Positions 24,769-32,474 of a stretch of DNA of 64,000 nucleotides are shown here, piece by piece. This DNA comes from Georgenia faecalis (lineage in GTDB: Bacteria; Actinomycetota; Actinomycetes; Actinomycetales; Actinomycetaceae). A program made the position numbers and the translations under genes. The notes beneath the pieces were generated by a model, which saw only the letters and a list, made by a program, of their open reading frames with translations, was not told the DNA's origin and did no database searches. The DNA lies in NCBI RefSeq assembly GCF_003710105.1, contig NZ_CP033325.1, positions 1,550,001 to 1,614,000 on the forward strand, written 5' to 3'. Within the stretch, counting starts at the first letter, position 1, and the number at the start of each line of letters is the position of its first letter.

Positions 24769-25737
24769 ATGAGGAACCAGACGGGCACGAACGCGGACCG
24801 GGTGGACGTCGTCGTCGTCGGGGGAGGGGCCGCGGGGCTGAGCGCCGCCCTCATGCTGGGGCGCGCCCGTCGGCGGGTGGTGGTGGTCGACGCCGGCAGC
24901 CCGCGCAACCGGTTCGCGGCCCACATGCACGGGGTGCTCGGCCACGAGGGCACCCCTCCGGCGGAGCTGGCGGCACGCGGCCGGGCCGAGGCGGCCGGTT
25001 ACGGCGTGCGGTTCGTGGACGACGTCGCCGCGCGGGTCGACGACACCGGCGACGGCGTCCGCGTCACCCTCGGCGATGGCGGCGCCGTCGACGGGCGGGT
25101 GGCGATCCTCGCCGCCGGCGTCTCCGACGATCTGCCCGACATCCCGGGCCTCGCCGAGCGCTGGGGACGCACCGTGCTGCACTGCCCGTACTGCCACGGG
25201 TGGGAGGTGCGCGGGCAGCGGCTGGGGGTGCTCGCCATCTCGCCGGCCTCGGTGCACCAGGCCCAGCTCGTGCGCCAGTGGTCCGACGACGTCGTGCTGT
25301 TCAGTGCGGGGGCCGGGCCGCTCCCGGCCGAGACGGTCGAGCGGCTGCGCGCGCGGGGTATCCGGCTCGTCGACGAACCCGTCGTCGAGGTCCTCGCGGA
25401 CGGTGACGCCGTCACCGGGGTCCGGACTGCCGACGGGCGCCTGGTGGAGGTGGGCGCCGTCTTCACCGGCGGGACGCTCCGGCCCCACGACGCGATGGTC
25501 GCCCATCTCGACCTCGCGCGGGCGGACGGTCCCGGCCCGAGCGTGCTCGCCGTCGACCCGACCGGCCGGACCAGCAACCCCCGGATCTGGGCGGTCGGCA
25601 ACGTCCGCGACCCGATGGCGAACGTCCCGCTCGTCATCGGCGCGGGGGCGATGGCCGGCGCCGTCGTCAACATGGCGCTCGTCGAGCAGGAGTTCGACGA
25701 CGCCGTCGCCGCGGCGCCGTCGCTAGGCGTTGCGTAG
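24769..25737 (+). CDS. Thioredoxin-reductase-like FAD/NAD(P) oxidoreductase
   Basis: A 322-residue class II pyridine nucleotide-disulfide oxidoreductase. The FAD fingerprint is VDVVVVGGGAAGLSAALMLGRARRRVVVVD, the redox Cys pair is in HCPYCHGWEVRG (C-P-Y-C, as in gliotoxin-oxidase-like and similar thioredoxin-reductase paralogs), and the C-terminal FAD contact is NPRIWAVGNVRDPMANVPL. The NADPH fingerprint is weak: the region after the Cys motif reads GVLAISPASVHQAQLV, without a clear G-x-G-x-x-G/A. That pattern is common in this HlmI/GliT-like subgroup, which oxidises dithiols using oxygen, so it may be an oxidase rather than a thioredoxin reductase. No thioredoxin gene is adjacent. The start follows GGCAGGGCCC, a weak ribosome-binding site. 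Confidence 0.85.
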   Translation: MRNQTGTNADRVDVVVVGGGAAGLSAALMLGRARRRVVVVDAGSPRNRFAAHMHGVLGHEGTPPAELAARGRAEAAGYGVRFVDDVAARVDDTGDGVRVTLGDGGAVDGRVAILAAGVSDDLPDIPGLAERWGRTVLHCPYCHGWEVRGQRLGVLAISPASVHQAQLVRQWSDDVVLFSAGAGPLPAETVERLRARGIRLVDEPVVEVLADGDAVTGVRTADGRLVEVGAVFTGGTLRPHDAMVAHLDLARADGPGPSVLAVDPTGRTSNPRIWAVGNVRDPMANVPLVIGAGAMAGAVVNMALVEQEFDDAVAAAPSLGVA

Positions 25738-25810
25738 GGCGTCCACGTGCGACGGCCACGGCGCGGCGGCTCGGCGGTCGTGCCCACCGGCCCACCGTCC
25801 TGCTCGACAA

Positions 25811-25850
25811 CGTGCTGGGAATCGCCCACCAGTGAGTCCTTATCCAGCAC
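25811..25850 (+). repeat. Dispersed palindromic repeat, family 1, copy a
   Basis: A 40-base element with arms GTGCTGG / CCAGCAC and an inner block GGGAATCGCCCACCAGTGAG. Related copies at 37173-37213 and 50514-50556 share the arms and most of the inner bases. It sits in the gap between the flavoprotein and the beta-lactamase gene. Such short imperfect palindromes could act in RNA (hairpin) or be REP-like or miniature mobile elements. Confidence 0.75.
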
Positions 25851-25968
25851 AGTCGTCAGCTGGTCCTTGCCGCGAGGGACGGGCGACCATCGGACCTCGT
25901 GGTGCGCAGCCCCGCCATGGCACGCTTTCCTGGGCCGCTTCCCCGCGACCCCCGAAGGAGCCACCGTC

Positions 25969-26913
25969 TTGACGTCTGCCCGCATCGCCCGCGTCGCTCT
26001 CGCGGCGGCCCTGTCCGCGTGCGCGGTGGTGGGGTGCAGCGCGCCCGCACCGGCACCCTCGGCGCGCCCGTCCTTCCCGGCCCCGACCACCACCGCGCCA
26101 CCCTCGGCGTCCGCAGCACCAACCCCGACGGACATCACCGCGGACCTGGACGCCCTCGAGACAGAGTTCGACGCGCGCGTGGGCGTGAGCGCGCTCGACA
26201 CGGAGACCGGCCGATCCGTGGAGTACCGCGCGGAGGAGCGTTTCGGTTACGCCTCGACGCTCAAGGTCTTCGCCGCGGCAGAGCTGCTTCGCGAGGTGCC
26301 GCCCGAGGAACGCGAGGCGCGCGTCGTATGGACCCAGGAGGAGGTCGACGCCGCAGGCTACTCCCCGGTCACGAGCGAGCACCTCGACGGCGGGCTCACC
26401 GTGGCCGAGCTCGCCGAGGCGGCGGTGCGGGAGAGCGACAACACGGCGATGAACCTCGTCCTCGACCGGATCGGCGGACCAGCGGGGTTGGACGCCGGCC
26501 TTGCGGCCCTCGGGGACGAGACCACGGACGTGGTCAGCAACGAGCCGTCGCTCAACGAGGTCGACGCCGGCGGCACCCGCGACACGACCACGCCTGCAGC
26601 CTTCACGGCCGCCCTCGACGCCTTGCTGCAACCGCGGAACCTCGCTCCCGACGACCTCGCCACCCTCCTCGACTGGATGAGCGGCAACGCCACCGGTGAT
26701 GCGCTCATCCGGGCCGGCGCTCCTGCGGACTGGGTCGTGCGGGACAAGTCGGGTGGGGCCGGCGGGATCCGCAACGACATCGCTCTCGTCACCCCGCCGG
26801 GACGCGCCCCGATCGTCGTCACCGTCCTGACGGAGAAGAACGATCGGGCGGCGGAGTACGACGACGAGCTGGTGGCTCGGGTCGCCGAGGTCGTCATCGC
26901 CGCCCTCGACTGA
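25969..26913 (+). CDS. bla: Class A beta-lactamase, lipoprotein
   Basis: A 314-residue serine beta-lactamase that hydrolyses penicillins and related drugs outside the membrane. The signal ends in CAVVGCSAP, a lipobox, followed by a 45-residue Pro/Ala/Thr linker, so the enzyme is probably membrane-tethered. All class A motifs are intact: Ser70 in YASTLKVFAA (S-T-L-K), S-D-N in RESDNTAMN, Glu166 in NEPSLNEVDAG, and K-S-G in VRDKSGGAGG. The following RDTTTPAAF segment is typical. The start is a TTG at 25969, preceded by a strong GAAGGAG; an upstream frame is open but unlike any protein. No regulator is adjacent, so expression may be constitutive. Confidence 0.93.
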   Translation: MTSARIARVALAAALSACAVVGCSAPAPAPSARPSFPAPTTTAPPSASAAPTPTDITADLDALETEFDARVGVSALDTETGRSVEYRAEERFGYASTLKVFAAAELLREVPPEEREARVVWTQEEVDAAGYSPVTSEHLDGGLTVAELAEAAVRESDNTAMNLVLDRIGGPAGLDAGLAALGDETTDVVSNEPSLNEVDAGGTRDTTTPAAFTAALDALLQPRNLAPDDLATLLDWMSGNATGDALIRAGAPADWVVRDKSGGAGGIRNDIALVTPPGRAPIVVTVLTEKNDRAAEYDDELVARVAEVVIAALD

Positions 26914-26988
26914 TCCGGCCTGGCCGGTGGCGTGGGAGGCCGCGGCCCCACCCGAACGGCGTCCCCCGGCCCGGCGAGCGCGTCGACC

Positions 26989-27300
26989 TCAGGAAGAGCG
27001 ATTCGACGACGCCGTCGGCATCACCAGCCCGTTGAGGCGGTCGACGAACCGCTCGGTCGGCGCCGGGCCGACGACCGCGGTAAGCGGCTGGTCGAACCAG
27101 TGAAGCCAGATGGCGTCGATCTGCTCGGCGGTGATCGCCCCGTCCGTGGTGAGGTGCTGCGCGATCTCCGCGGCTTCGGGGCCGTACTCCTCGTCCGGCG
27201 CGCCGTCCGGTAACCCCGGCGCGAGGCCGTAGGGGTCGACCTCGTTGAGCAGCCTGAGGACATCAGGGGTCGTGCCATTCCCGATCGGAGCGTCGCGCAT
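26989..27300 (-). CDS. Small conserved protein, paralog 1
   Basis: A 103-residue acidic protein, not recognised as a named family. It is clearly paralogous to the protein at 31182-31514: shared blocks are VDPYGL.PG.PDGAPD.EY, EIA..L..DGAIT, ID.IWL.WFDQPLT and RFV.RLN.L. The W-x-x-W-F-D-Q-P-L core is the most conserved. It looks soluble and helical. The ATG at 27300 lacks a Shine-Dalgarno sequence; instead the 22 bases before it match those before its paralog (GATCTGC..GATCAT.ACG.C), suggesting leaderless initiation or a shared control element. Convergent with the beta-lactamase gene. Confidence 0.7.
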   Translation of the reverse strand: MRDAPIGNGTTPDVLRLLNEVDPYGLAPGLPDGAPDEEYGPEAAEIAQHLTTDGAITAEQIDAIWLHWFDQPLTAVVGPAPTERFVDRLNGLVMPTASSNRSS

Positions 27301-27307
27301 GACGTGA

Positions 27308-27319
27308 TGATCGCGCAGA
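27308..27319 (-). repeat. TCTGCRYGATCA motif (repeat family 2), upstream of paralog 1
   Basis: On the minus strand this reads TCTGCGCGATCA and lies 8-19 bases before the ATG of the small paralog at 27300. The same 12-base core occurs at 31522-31533 (minus), 36497-36508, 37108-37119 and as both arms of the palindrome at 37949-37989. Confidence 0.55.
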
Positions 27320-27343
27320 TCCGGCCTCCCGGCAGCGCGGTAA

Positions 27344-27357
27344 GGGAAACGCTTCCC
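27344..27357. promoter_or_regulatory. Candidate LacI-family operator
   Basis: GGGAAACGCTTCCC is a near-perfect palindrome with the central CG typical of LacI/GalR family operators (A-A-x-C-G-x-T-T core). It lies 147 bases ahead of the start of the secreted putative polysaccharide-active enzyme, as expected for sugar-controlled genes. No LacI-family gene is in the window. Confidence 0.5.
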
Positions 27358-27503
27358 CCAGGCGCCGCCTCAGTGTTAGCGTGCTACTTCGTGTGACGGA
27401 CGCCACGCTCGCCGGGGCGTCGTCACCGCTGATCACAGCGTTGCGATCAGTCCGAGTGCGGCTGGGCGAGCTCCGCACGGGGGATCCAGGCAAGAGGTGT
27501 CTG

Positions 27504-30197
27504 ATGGAGCTGTCCAGGCGTTCGGTCCTCACGAGCATGGCCGCCGCGGTGCTCGCCGGGGCGCTGCCCGCGGTCGCCCGCGCCGACACGGGAGCCCCGG
27601 GGCTCTGGGTCGATTTCGGGGGAGCGACGGCCCCGGCGCCCGGCTACGTCCGCGTCGGCACGGAGACGTACTCCGCGCAGCGCGGGTACGGCTGGGTCTC
27701 GGCCGCGGGCCTGAGCACCCGGGACCGCGGCGGCGACCCGATCCACCGCGACTTCGTGTTCGGGACCGCCGCACGCACCTTCCGGATCGGCAACCTCGCG
27801 CCCGGCCGGTACCGGCTCGCCGTCGTCGCGGGCGACCTCACCTTCGGCGACCACATCACCCAGGTGCAGGCTCCCGGCGTCGACGGCGGGACGCTGCCGG
27901 AGCTGAGCCCGAGCCTGGCGCAGTTCGGCACGGTCACCGGGACGCTCGTCGTCCCGGCGGGCGCCAGCACGGTCGACGTCACCTTCGGTTCGCCCATCAA
28001 CAACTGGGTCGTCAACGCGATCACGCTCGAGCCGGTGCCCGTGGCCGAGACTCCCCGGGTCGCGTACGTCAACGCGGCGATCGCGAGCACCTGGGGGCCG
28101 ATCCTCACCTCGCCCGACCCCACCGTCGCCCTGCTGGCCGGGCACCGGGCGCGGGCCGCCGGGCGCACGGTGGCCAGCACCGATCTGGCGCACGCGGACT
28201 ACCTGCGCCTCATCGGCAGCGGCATCGACTTCTGGACGTCCTGGCAGAGCCCGGCCGGGGCGATCATCGACCCGTACCGCAACAGCGAGTTTCAGTACAG
28301 CACCCCGGCCTTCGCGCACGCCGCGGCCGCCCTCGTTGCCTACGCCGGACGCGCCGACCTCGTCGACGCGGCCGCCCGCGCGCTCGACCACTCCACCCGC
28401 ACCCTCGCCGACCGGACGGCGGCGTCGGCTCATGAGGACTTCTTCCCGCCGATGATCGCGCACGCGATCCGCCTGCTCGCCCCGCACGTCCCCGCCGCCC
28501 GCGCGGCCGTGTGGCGGGCCGACATCGACCGCTTCGAGCCGTTCCGGACCTACCGCGCGGGGGTCGGGGGCAACAACTGGAACCTCGTCGCGGCCACCGG
28601 CGAAGCCCTGTTCCAGATGGACGGCCTGCGCGACGCCCACCACCGGTTCGCGGAGGCGAGCTTCGCGGGGCAGGGCGACACCTTCGACCCGGTCCTCGGC
28701 CTGTACCTCGAGGGGCCGCTGGCCTACGACCACTTCCCCCGGCTGTGGGCCGGCGACCTCATCGCCCGCGGGTACGCAGGGCCGTATGCCGCCGAGCTCA
28801 CCGAGTCCATGCGCCGCGCGTCGATCGTCAGCCTCTTCATGCAGTCGCCGACCGGTGAGCTGCCGGCCGGGGGGCGCTCCGCGCACCACCAGTGGAACGA
28901 GGCCGAGCAGTGCGTCACCTACGAGATCTTCGCGGCGCGCGCCCTCGCCGCCGGGGACGCCGAGCTGGCCGGCTGGTTCACGCGCGCCGCGCACCTCGCC
29001 CTGGGCTCCATGTTCCGCTGGGTCCGCCCCAGTGGTGAGATGCAGATCGTCAAGAACTGGATGGACCCGGCCGAGCGCGTGGGGTACGAGAGCTACTCCG
29101 CACACTCCCAGTACAACCTCCTGCCGCTGTCGATGCTCGCGATCGCCTACGAGCACGCGTCCTCGACGGTGCAGGTCGCCGAGGCGCCGTCGCCGGCGGA
29201 CGTCGGCGGGTTCGTGCTCCCCATCGACCCGCTCCACAAGGTGTTCGCGAACGCGGGTGGCACGTACGTGGAGATCGACACCGCGGCGGACCACCACTAC
29301 GACGCCACGGGACTCATCCGGGCGCACTTCGCCGGGCACTCGCCGCAGCTCGGGTCGAGCGACTCGCTCGTCACCGCGCCGTCGTACGTGCTCCCGGCCG
29401 GCGCCGTCACCGCCCCGACGACGGGCATCGGCGTCGCCTGGCAGACGAGCCCCGGAACCTGGCGCTACTTCGGCGAGCTCGCCCCGGACCTCACCGAGGA
29501 CGCGGTCCTGCAGCGCGGCACGGAGAGCGCGGAGGAGGTGACCTTCGCCCTGCGCTACAACGGCAGCTTCGGCGGCGGCGTCACCGCCGTGGAGGAGCGG
29601 TTCACGCTCACACCCGAGGACGTGCGCGTGACGACCGTGCTCCCCGGGTACACCGGCCCCGTGCGGCGCGTCGCCCCCGTCCTTTCCCACGACGGGCGCA
29701 CTCCGGCGACGATCGTCGTCGACGGCGAGGAGGCCCGGGTGTGGCAGGAGGAGGACGGGACCTCGACGTCGACGCTCGTCTACCGGATGCACGACGCCGA
29801 GACGGTCCAGGTGGGCGCCGCGCAGTACGGCAACCACAACGGCCTCATGCGCCTGGCCGTCGGCGAGTACGCGGCGGGAGCCGGCGCCGACGGCGTCACC
29901 CTCACCATCAGCGCGCACCGGGATGTCACCGTCACGGTGACCACGCGATCGGTGGCCGGCACGGTCCACCTCGTCGTCCGCACGCGGAACAACGCCGACG
30001 TCCCGGTCGACGTCCGGGTGACCACGCCCTACGGAACGAGGACCCTCACGGGCGTCGCACCCGGCAGGACGGTGGCGACCACGTTCGCCACCCGGGCGGC
30101 GAGCATCCCCGCCGGACTAGTGGACGTCGTCGCGACCACGGCCGACGGCACCACCGCCACCGTGACCGAGGCGTACGAGGCGCACACCAGCCGCTGA
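27504..30197 (+). CDS. Tat-exported putative polysaccharide-active enzyme
   Basis: An 897-residue secreted protein. The start MELSRRSVLTSMAAAVLAGALPAVARA is a Tat-type signal, cleaved near ARA-DT. Residues about 33-170 resemble the N-terminal beta-sandwich of rhamnogalacturonan acetylesterases and lyases (WVDFGGATAPAPGYVRVG, GYGWVSAAG, RDFVFG, LAPGRYRLAVVAGD). Residues about 190-560 look like an alpha/alpha toroid (GVGGNNWNLVAATGEALFQ, HHQWNEAEQCVTYEIFA, MQIVKNWMDP, SYSAHSQYNLLPLSML), as in several lyase and unsaturated-glucuronyl hydrolase families. The last third is beta-rich (Ig-like or anti-parallel sheet). Exact specificity cannot be given; a lyase on a uronic-acid polymer is a reasonable guess. 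It is preceded by a LacI-type operator and followed by a strong bidirectional terminator. Ribosome-binding site AGAGGTG. Confidence 0.6.
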   Translation: MELSRRSVLTSMAAAVLAGALPAVARADTGAPGLWVDFGGATAPAPGYVRVGTETYSAQRGYGWVSAAGLSTRDRGGDPIHRDFVFGTAARTFRIGNLAPGRYRLAVVAGDLTFGDHITQVQAPGVDGGTLPELSPSLAQFGTVTGTLVVPAGASTVDVTFGSPINNWVVNAITLEPVPVAETPRVAYVNAAIASTWGPILTSPDPTVALLAGHRARAAGRTVASTDLAHADYLRLIGSGIDFWTSWQSPAGAIIDPYRNSEFQYSTPAFAHAAAALVAYAGRADLVDAAARALDHSTRTLADRTAASAHEDFFPPMIAHAIRLLAPHVPAARAAVWRADIDRFEPFRTYRAGVGGNNWNLVAATGEALFQMDGLRDAHHRFAEASFAGQGDTFDPVLGLYLEGPLAYDHFPRLWAGDLIARGYAGPYAAELTESMRRASIVSLFMQSPTGELPAGGRSAHHQWNEAEQCVTYEIFAARALAAGDAELAGWFTRAAHLALGSMFRWVRPSGEMQIVKNWMDPAERVGYESYSAHSQYNLLPLSMLAIAYEHASSTVQVAEAPSPADVGGFVLPIDPLHKVFANAGGTYVEIDTAADHHYDATGLIRAHFAGHSPQLGSSDSLVTAPSYVLPAGAVTAPTTGIGVAWQTSPGTWRYFGELAPDLTEDAVLQRGTESAEEVTFALRYNGSFGGGVTAVEERFTLTPEDVRVTTVLPGYTGPVRRVAPVLSHDGRTPATIVVDGEEARVWQEEDGTSTSTLVYRMHDAETVQVGAAQYGNHNGLMRLAVGEYAAGAGADGVTLTISAHRDVTVTVTTRSVAGTVHLVVRTRNNADVPVDVRVTTPYGTRTLTGVAPGRTVATTFATRAASIPAGLVDVVATTADGTTATVTEAYEAHTSR

Positions 30198-30249
30198 CGT
30201 CGCCGGCGCGCGGCGGCGCCTCGGAGGGCGATGCCCGGACGCCCGGACG

Positions 30250-30296
30250 CCGAGAGCCGGACCGCTCCCCGTGACGGGGACCGATCCGGCTCTCGG
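30250..30296. terminator. Bidirectional terminator hairpin
   Basis: A perfect 12-base stem (CCGAGAGCCGGA / TCCGGCTCTCGG) enclosing a smaller CCCCGTGACGGGG hairpin lies between the convergent polysaccharide-enzyme and SDR genes. It is the strongest hairpin seen in the window and should stop transcription from both sides. Confidence 0.75.
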
Positions 30297-30331
30297 TCAG
30301 CGTCGCGCCCCGGTAGGCGCGGCGCGGGTGC

Positions 30332-31111
30332 TCAGCGGGTGGGCGAACCGCCGTCGACGGGGATCGTGTGCCCGTGGATAAAGGACGCGTCGTCGCTCGC
30401 GAGGAAGCACACGGCGCGCGCGATCTCCATCGGCTCGCCGTAGCGGCCGGCCGGCGCCTGCATGGTGAGGTCGTAGAAGGGGAAGTCCGGGGTGATCTCG
30501 GCGCCCTCGAAGGCCGCGGTCTTGATGACGCCGGGGCCGATGCCCACGGCGCGGATGCCCTGGTGACCGTAGTCGTAGGAGATCTGCTTGGTGAGGCCGA
30601 TGACGCCGTGCTTGGCCGTCGTGTACTCGGCCCCGACCTCGCTGGCGACGACGCCGGACGCGGACGAGACGTTGATGACCACGCCGGCGCCGCGCTCGAG
30701 CATCGACGGCAGGACCGCCTTCGTCACGAGGAAGACGCCCTTGAGGTCGACGTCCATGACCTTCTCCCACTGGCTGGTCTCGATCTCCAGCAGCGGGAGG
30801 TAGGCGCCGAAGACGCCCGCGTTGTTCACCAGCACGTCGATCCGGCCGAACGCCTCGAGGGCGGTGTCGACCATGGCCTTGACGGAGGCCTCGTCGACGA
30901 CGTCGACGGCGATCCCGACCGCCTCGCCCCCGGCGGCCTTGACCTGCTCGACCGTGGCGTCGGCCCGCTCCTGGGTGAGGTCGGCGACGACGATCTTCGA
31001 CCCCTCCTTGGCCAGCTCGACGCACATCAGCTGGCCGAGGCTCGACCCGGCCTGCTCACGGCCGTGGCCGCCTCCGGTGACCAGAACGACCTTGTCTCGT
31101 AGTCCACGCAT
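30332..31111 (-). CDS. SDR family NAD(P)-dependent oxidoreductase
   Basis: A 259-residue classical short-chain dehydrogenase. Landmarks are DKVVLVTGGGHGREQAGSSLGQLMCVELA (coenzyme turn, with extra residues relative to T-G-x-x-x-G-x-G), DVVDEASV, VLVNNAGVFGAY, VINVSSASGV with the catalytic Ser and YTTAKHGVIGLTK with Tyr-x-x-x-Lys, then the closing DDASFIHGHTIPVDGG. The longer glycine loop resembles that of mycofactocin-linked SDRs, but no mycofactocin genes are here. Substrate unknown. A clear GAGGAGA ribosome-binding site precedes the ATG. It lies between the two small paralogs, with the secreted enzyme convergent to it. Confidence 0.9.
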   Translation of the reverse strand: MRGLRDKVVLVTGGGHGREQAGSSLGQLMCVELAKEGSKIVVADLTQERADATVEQVKAAGGEAVGIAVDVVDEASVKAMVDTALEAFGRIDVLVNNAGVFGAYLPLLEIETSQWEKVMDVDLKGVFLVTKAVLPSMLERGAGVVINVSSASGVVASEVGAEYTTAKHGVIGLTKQISYDYGHQGIRAVGIGPGVIKTAAFEGAEITPDFPFYDLTMQAPAGRYGEPMEIARAVCFLASDDASFIHGHTIPVDGGSPTR

Positions 31112-31181
31112 GAATGTCTCCTCAAGAGTTAGCGATCGAATGAGCCCGCGGCCGTCCTTCCGACGGCAGGGCCACTCGACG

Positions 31182-31514
31182 TTACGTGGGCAGCAGTGGG
31201 GGCGCATCCGGCGCCGCCGCGCCCGTCGGTTCGGTCAGCGCGTTGAGGCGGGCGACGAACCGGTCGGTGGCGTCGGCGCCGATGACCTCGGTGAGCGGCT
31301 GGTCGAACCAGCGGAGCCAGATCCCGTCGATCGCGTCGGTGGTGATGGCGCCGTCGGCGGCCAGGCGGCGCGCGATCTCGGCCCCCTCGCGCTCGTACTC
31401 GTCGTCCGGGGCGCCGTCGGGGTGCCCGGGCTCGAGGCCGTAGGGGTCGAGCTGGTTGATCAGCCCGAGGACCTCGGCGGTGGTGGTCAGCGCCGTCTCG
31501 CGTTCATCGTGCAT
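31182..31514 (-). CDS. Small conserved protein, paralog 2
   Basis: A 110-residue paralog of the protein at 26989-27300, with the same LDPYGLEPGHPDGAPDDEY, DGAITTDAIDGIWLRWFDQPL and DRFVARLNALTEPT blocks and a Pro-rich tail. Its first ten residues diverge. As for paralog 1, no Shine-Dalgarno sequence precedes the ATG and the upstream 22 bases are shared with paralog 1. It is upstream of, and in line with, the SDR gene (71 bases apart), so the two may be cotranscribed. No family name is known to me; function unknown. Confidence 0.7.
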   Translation of the reverse strand: MHDERETALTTTAEVLGLINQLDPYGLEPGHPDGAPDDEYEREGAEIARRLAADGAITTDAIDGIWLRWFDQPLTEVIGADATDRFVARLNALTEPTGAAAPDAPPLLPT

Positions 31515-31521
31515 GGCGTCA

Positions 31522-31533
31522 TGATCATGCAGA
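31522..31533 (-). repeat. TCTGCRYGATCA motif (repeat family 2), upstream of paralog 2
   Basis: On the minus strand TCTGCATGATCA lies 8-19 bases before the ATG at 31514, the same spacing as in front of paralog 1. See the palindrome at 37949-37989 for the full form. Confidence 0.55.
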
Positions 31534-31565
31534 TCCGCCGTCGGCGTGCGGTTCTGCCCGTCTGC

Positions 31566-32096
31566 TCACTCCCTCGCCCGGGATGGGTGCCCAGTGTCCC
31601 GGACGAACGGCACGACCGTGCGTTCCACCAGCGATCGGCGTTCGGCCTGAGGGAGCATGAGGCACTGGATGGTGACGCCGTCGATGAGCGCGAACAGCTG
31701 CGCCGCCGCGTCGTCGGTGAGGCCGTGGCCGACGAACCACTGACGGAGCTCGTCGTCGAGCTGCGCCGAGGCAGCAGCGAGTGCGGTATCGACGGCCGAG
31801 AGGGCGGCGTAGGCGAGCCAGACGCGCGCGCGGCGCTCGCGTCGGTCGTCCAGGGGGAGCCACTGCTCCACGACGTCCATCAGCGTGGTGGGCTGCGCGG
31901 CGGCGACGTCGGCGAGGAACTGCTCTCCCGCATGGTCGAAGGCGGCCCGCACCAGCTCGCTCTTGGTCCGGTAGTGATACTGCACCTGCGCCGGGGAGAC
32001 GCCCGCCGCGGCGGCGACGGTCCGGACGCTGAGGGCTCCCACCCCGTGCTCGGCGAGCACCGTGAGCACGCCGTCGAGCACGCCCGCGGCGGCCAT
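31566..32096 (-). CDS. TetR family transcriptional regulator
   Basis: A 176-residue TetR regulator. The DNA-binding part reads GVLDGVLTVLAEHGVGALSVRTVAAAAGVSPAQVQYHYRTKSELV, with the helix-turn-helix in the middle, close to the start. The rest is helical (RARVWLAYAALSAVDTALAA, FALIDGVTIQCLMLP), matching the TetR_C_6-like ligand domain of BetI/YcdC-type proteins. Its ATG shares a base with the stop of the upstream membrane-protein gene (TGATG), so the two are translationally coupled. A palindrome that should be its operator lies in front of that gene, which implies autoregulation. Confidence 0.9.
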   Translation of the reverse strand: MAAAGVLDGVLTVLAEHGVGALSVRTVAAAAGVSPAQVQYHYRTKSELVRAAFDHAGEQFLADVAAAQPTTLMDVVEQWLPLDDRRERRARVWLAYAALSAVDTALAAASAQLDDELRQWFVGHGLTDDAAAQLFALIDGVTIQCLMLPQAERRSLVERTVVPFVRDTGHPSRARE

Positions 32097-32293
32097 CAGT
32101 CCTCGGGCCGCTTCGAGCGGGTCATCGACCAGGCCGTTGCCGCGAGCTCCGCGCCGCCGAGCACCGCGATGACCAGGCCGGCCTGCCGGAGGCCGATGAC
32201 GGGGGTCTCGACGTCGCGGAACACGACGAACATCACCACACCGCCGACGACCATGAGGGCGCCGACCAGAAGTTCCCATCCGTGCTTGCTCAT
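32096..32293 (-). CDS. Two-helix membrane protein, operon partner of TetR
   Basis: A 65-residue protein with two membrane helices (WELLVGALMVVGGVVMFVVF and QAGLVIAVLGGAELAATAW) and a basic C-tail SMTRSKRPED. No family is recognised. It opens the two-gene operon with the TetR regulator, has a strong GGAGGG ribosome-binding site and lies 20 bases downstream of the palindromic operator. A small membrane protein controlled by its own TetR repressor may respond to a membrane-active compound (inference). Confidence 0.7.
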   Translation of the reverse strand: MSKHGWELLVGALMVVGGVVMFVVFRDVETPVIGLRQAGLVIAVLGGAELAATAWSMTRSKRPED

Positions 32294-32312
32294 CGTGCCC
32301 TCCGTCGATCGC

Positions 32313-32339
32313 TGTACACTCGTATAGTACGAACGTACA
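32313..32339 (-). promoter_or_regulatory. TetR operator overlapping the promoter
   Basis: A 27-base palindrome TGTACACTCGTA-TAG-TACGAACGTACA, with 10 of 12 arm bases paired, lies 20 bases upstream of the ATG at 32293. On the minus strand it contains TACTAT, a candidate -10, so a bound repressor would block transcription of the membrane protein/TetR operon. Confidence 0.75.
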
Positions 32340-32424
32340 GGCTCGGGTGGCCGGGTTCAAGGACTGCCTCGCGGCGGGTCGAGCGTGAGGCCCGGGAGGG
32401 GGGCGGTCGCCGCGCCGCATTGCG

Positions 32425-32439
32425 CTCTGTTTTACAGAG
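32425..32439. promoter_or_regulatory. Candidate HxlR operator
   Basis: A perfect inverted repeat CTCTG-TTTTA-CAGAG lies immediately upstream of the -35 element of the HxlR gene (32440-32445). HxlR proteins often bind short palindromes in their own promoters. Confidence 0.45.
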
Positions 32440-32468
32440 TTGCTCAATCTGGGCGAGCGGTGTAGCGT
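32440..32468 (+). promoter_or_regulatory. Promoter of the HxlR gene, predicted leaderless
   Basis: -35 TTGCTC (32440-32445), 17-base spacer and -10 TAGCGT (32463-32468). The ATG at 32475 lies six bases beyond the -10 and has no Shine-Dalgarno sequence, so transcription should begin at or next to the start codon, giving a leaderless message. Confidence 0.6.
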
Positions 32469-32474
32469 GCCGGC

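Noticed and set aside
27447-29969. An 840-codon minus-strand frame opposite the secreted enzyme
   Set aside because: Shadow of a GC-rich gene; no motif, signal or start site, whereas the plus strand has a Tat signal and a ribosome-binding site.
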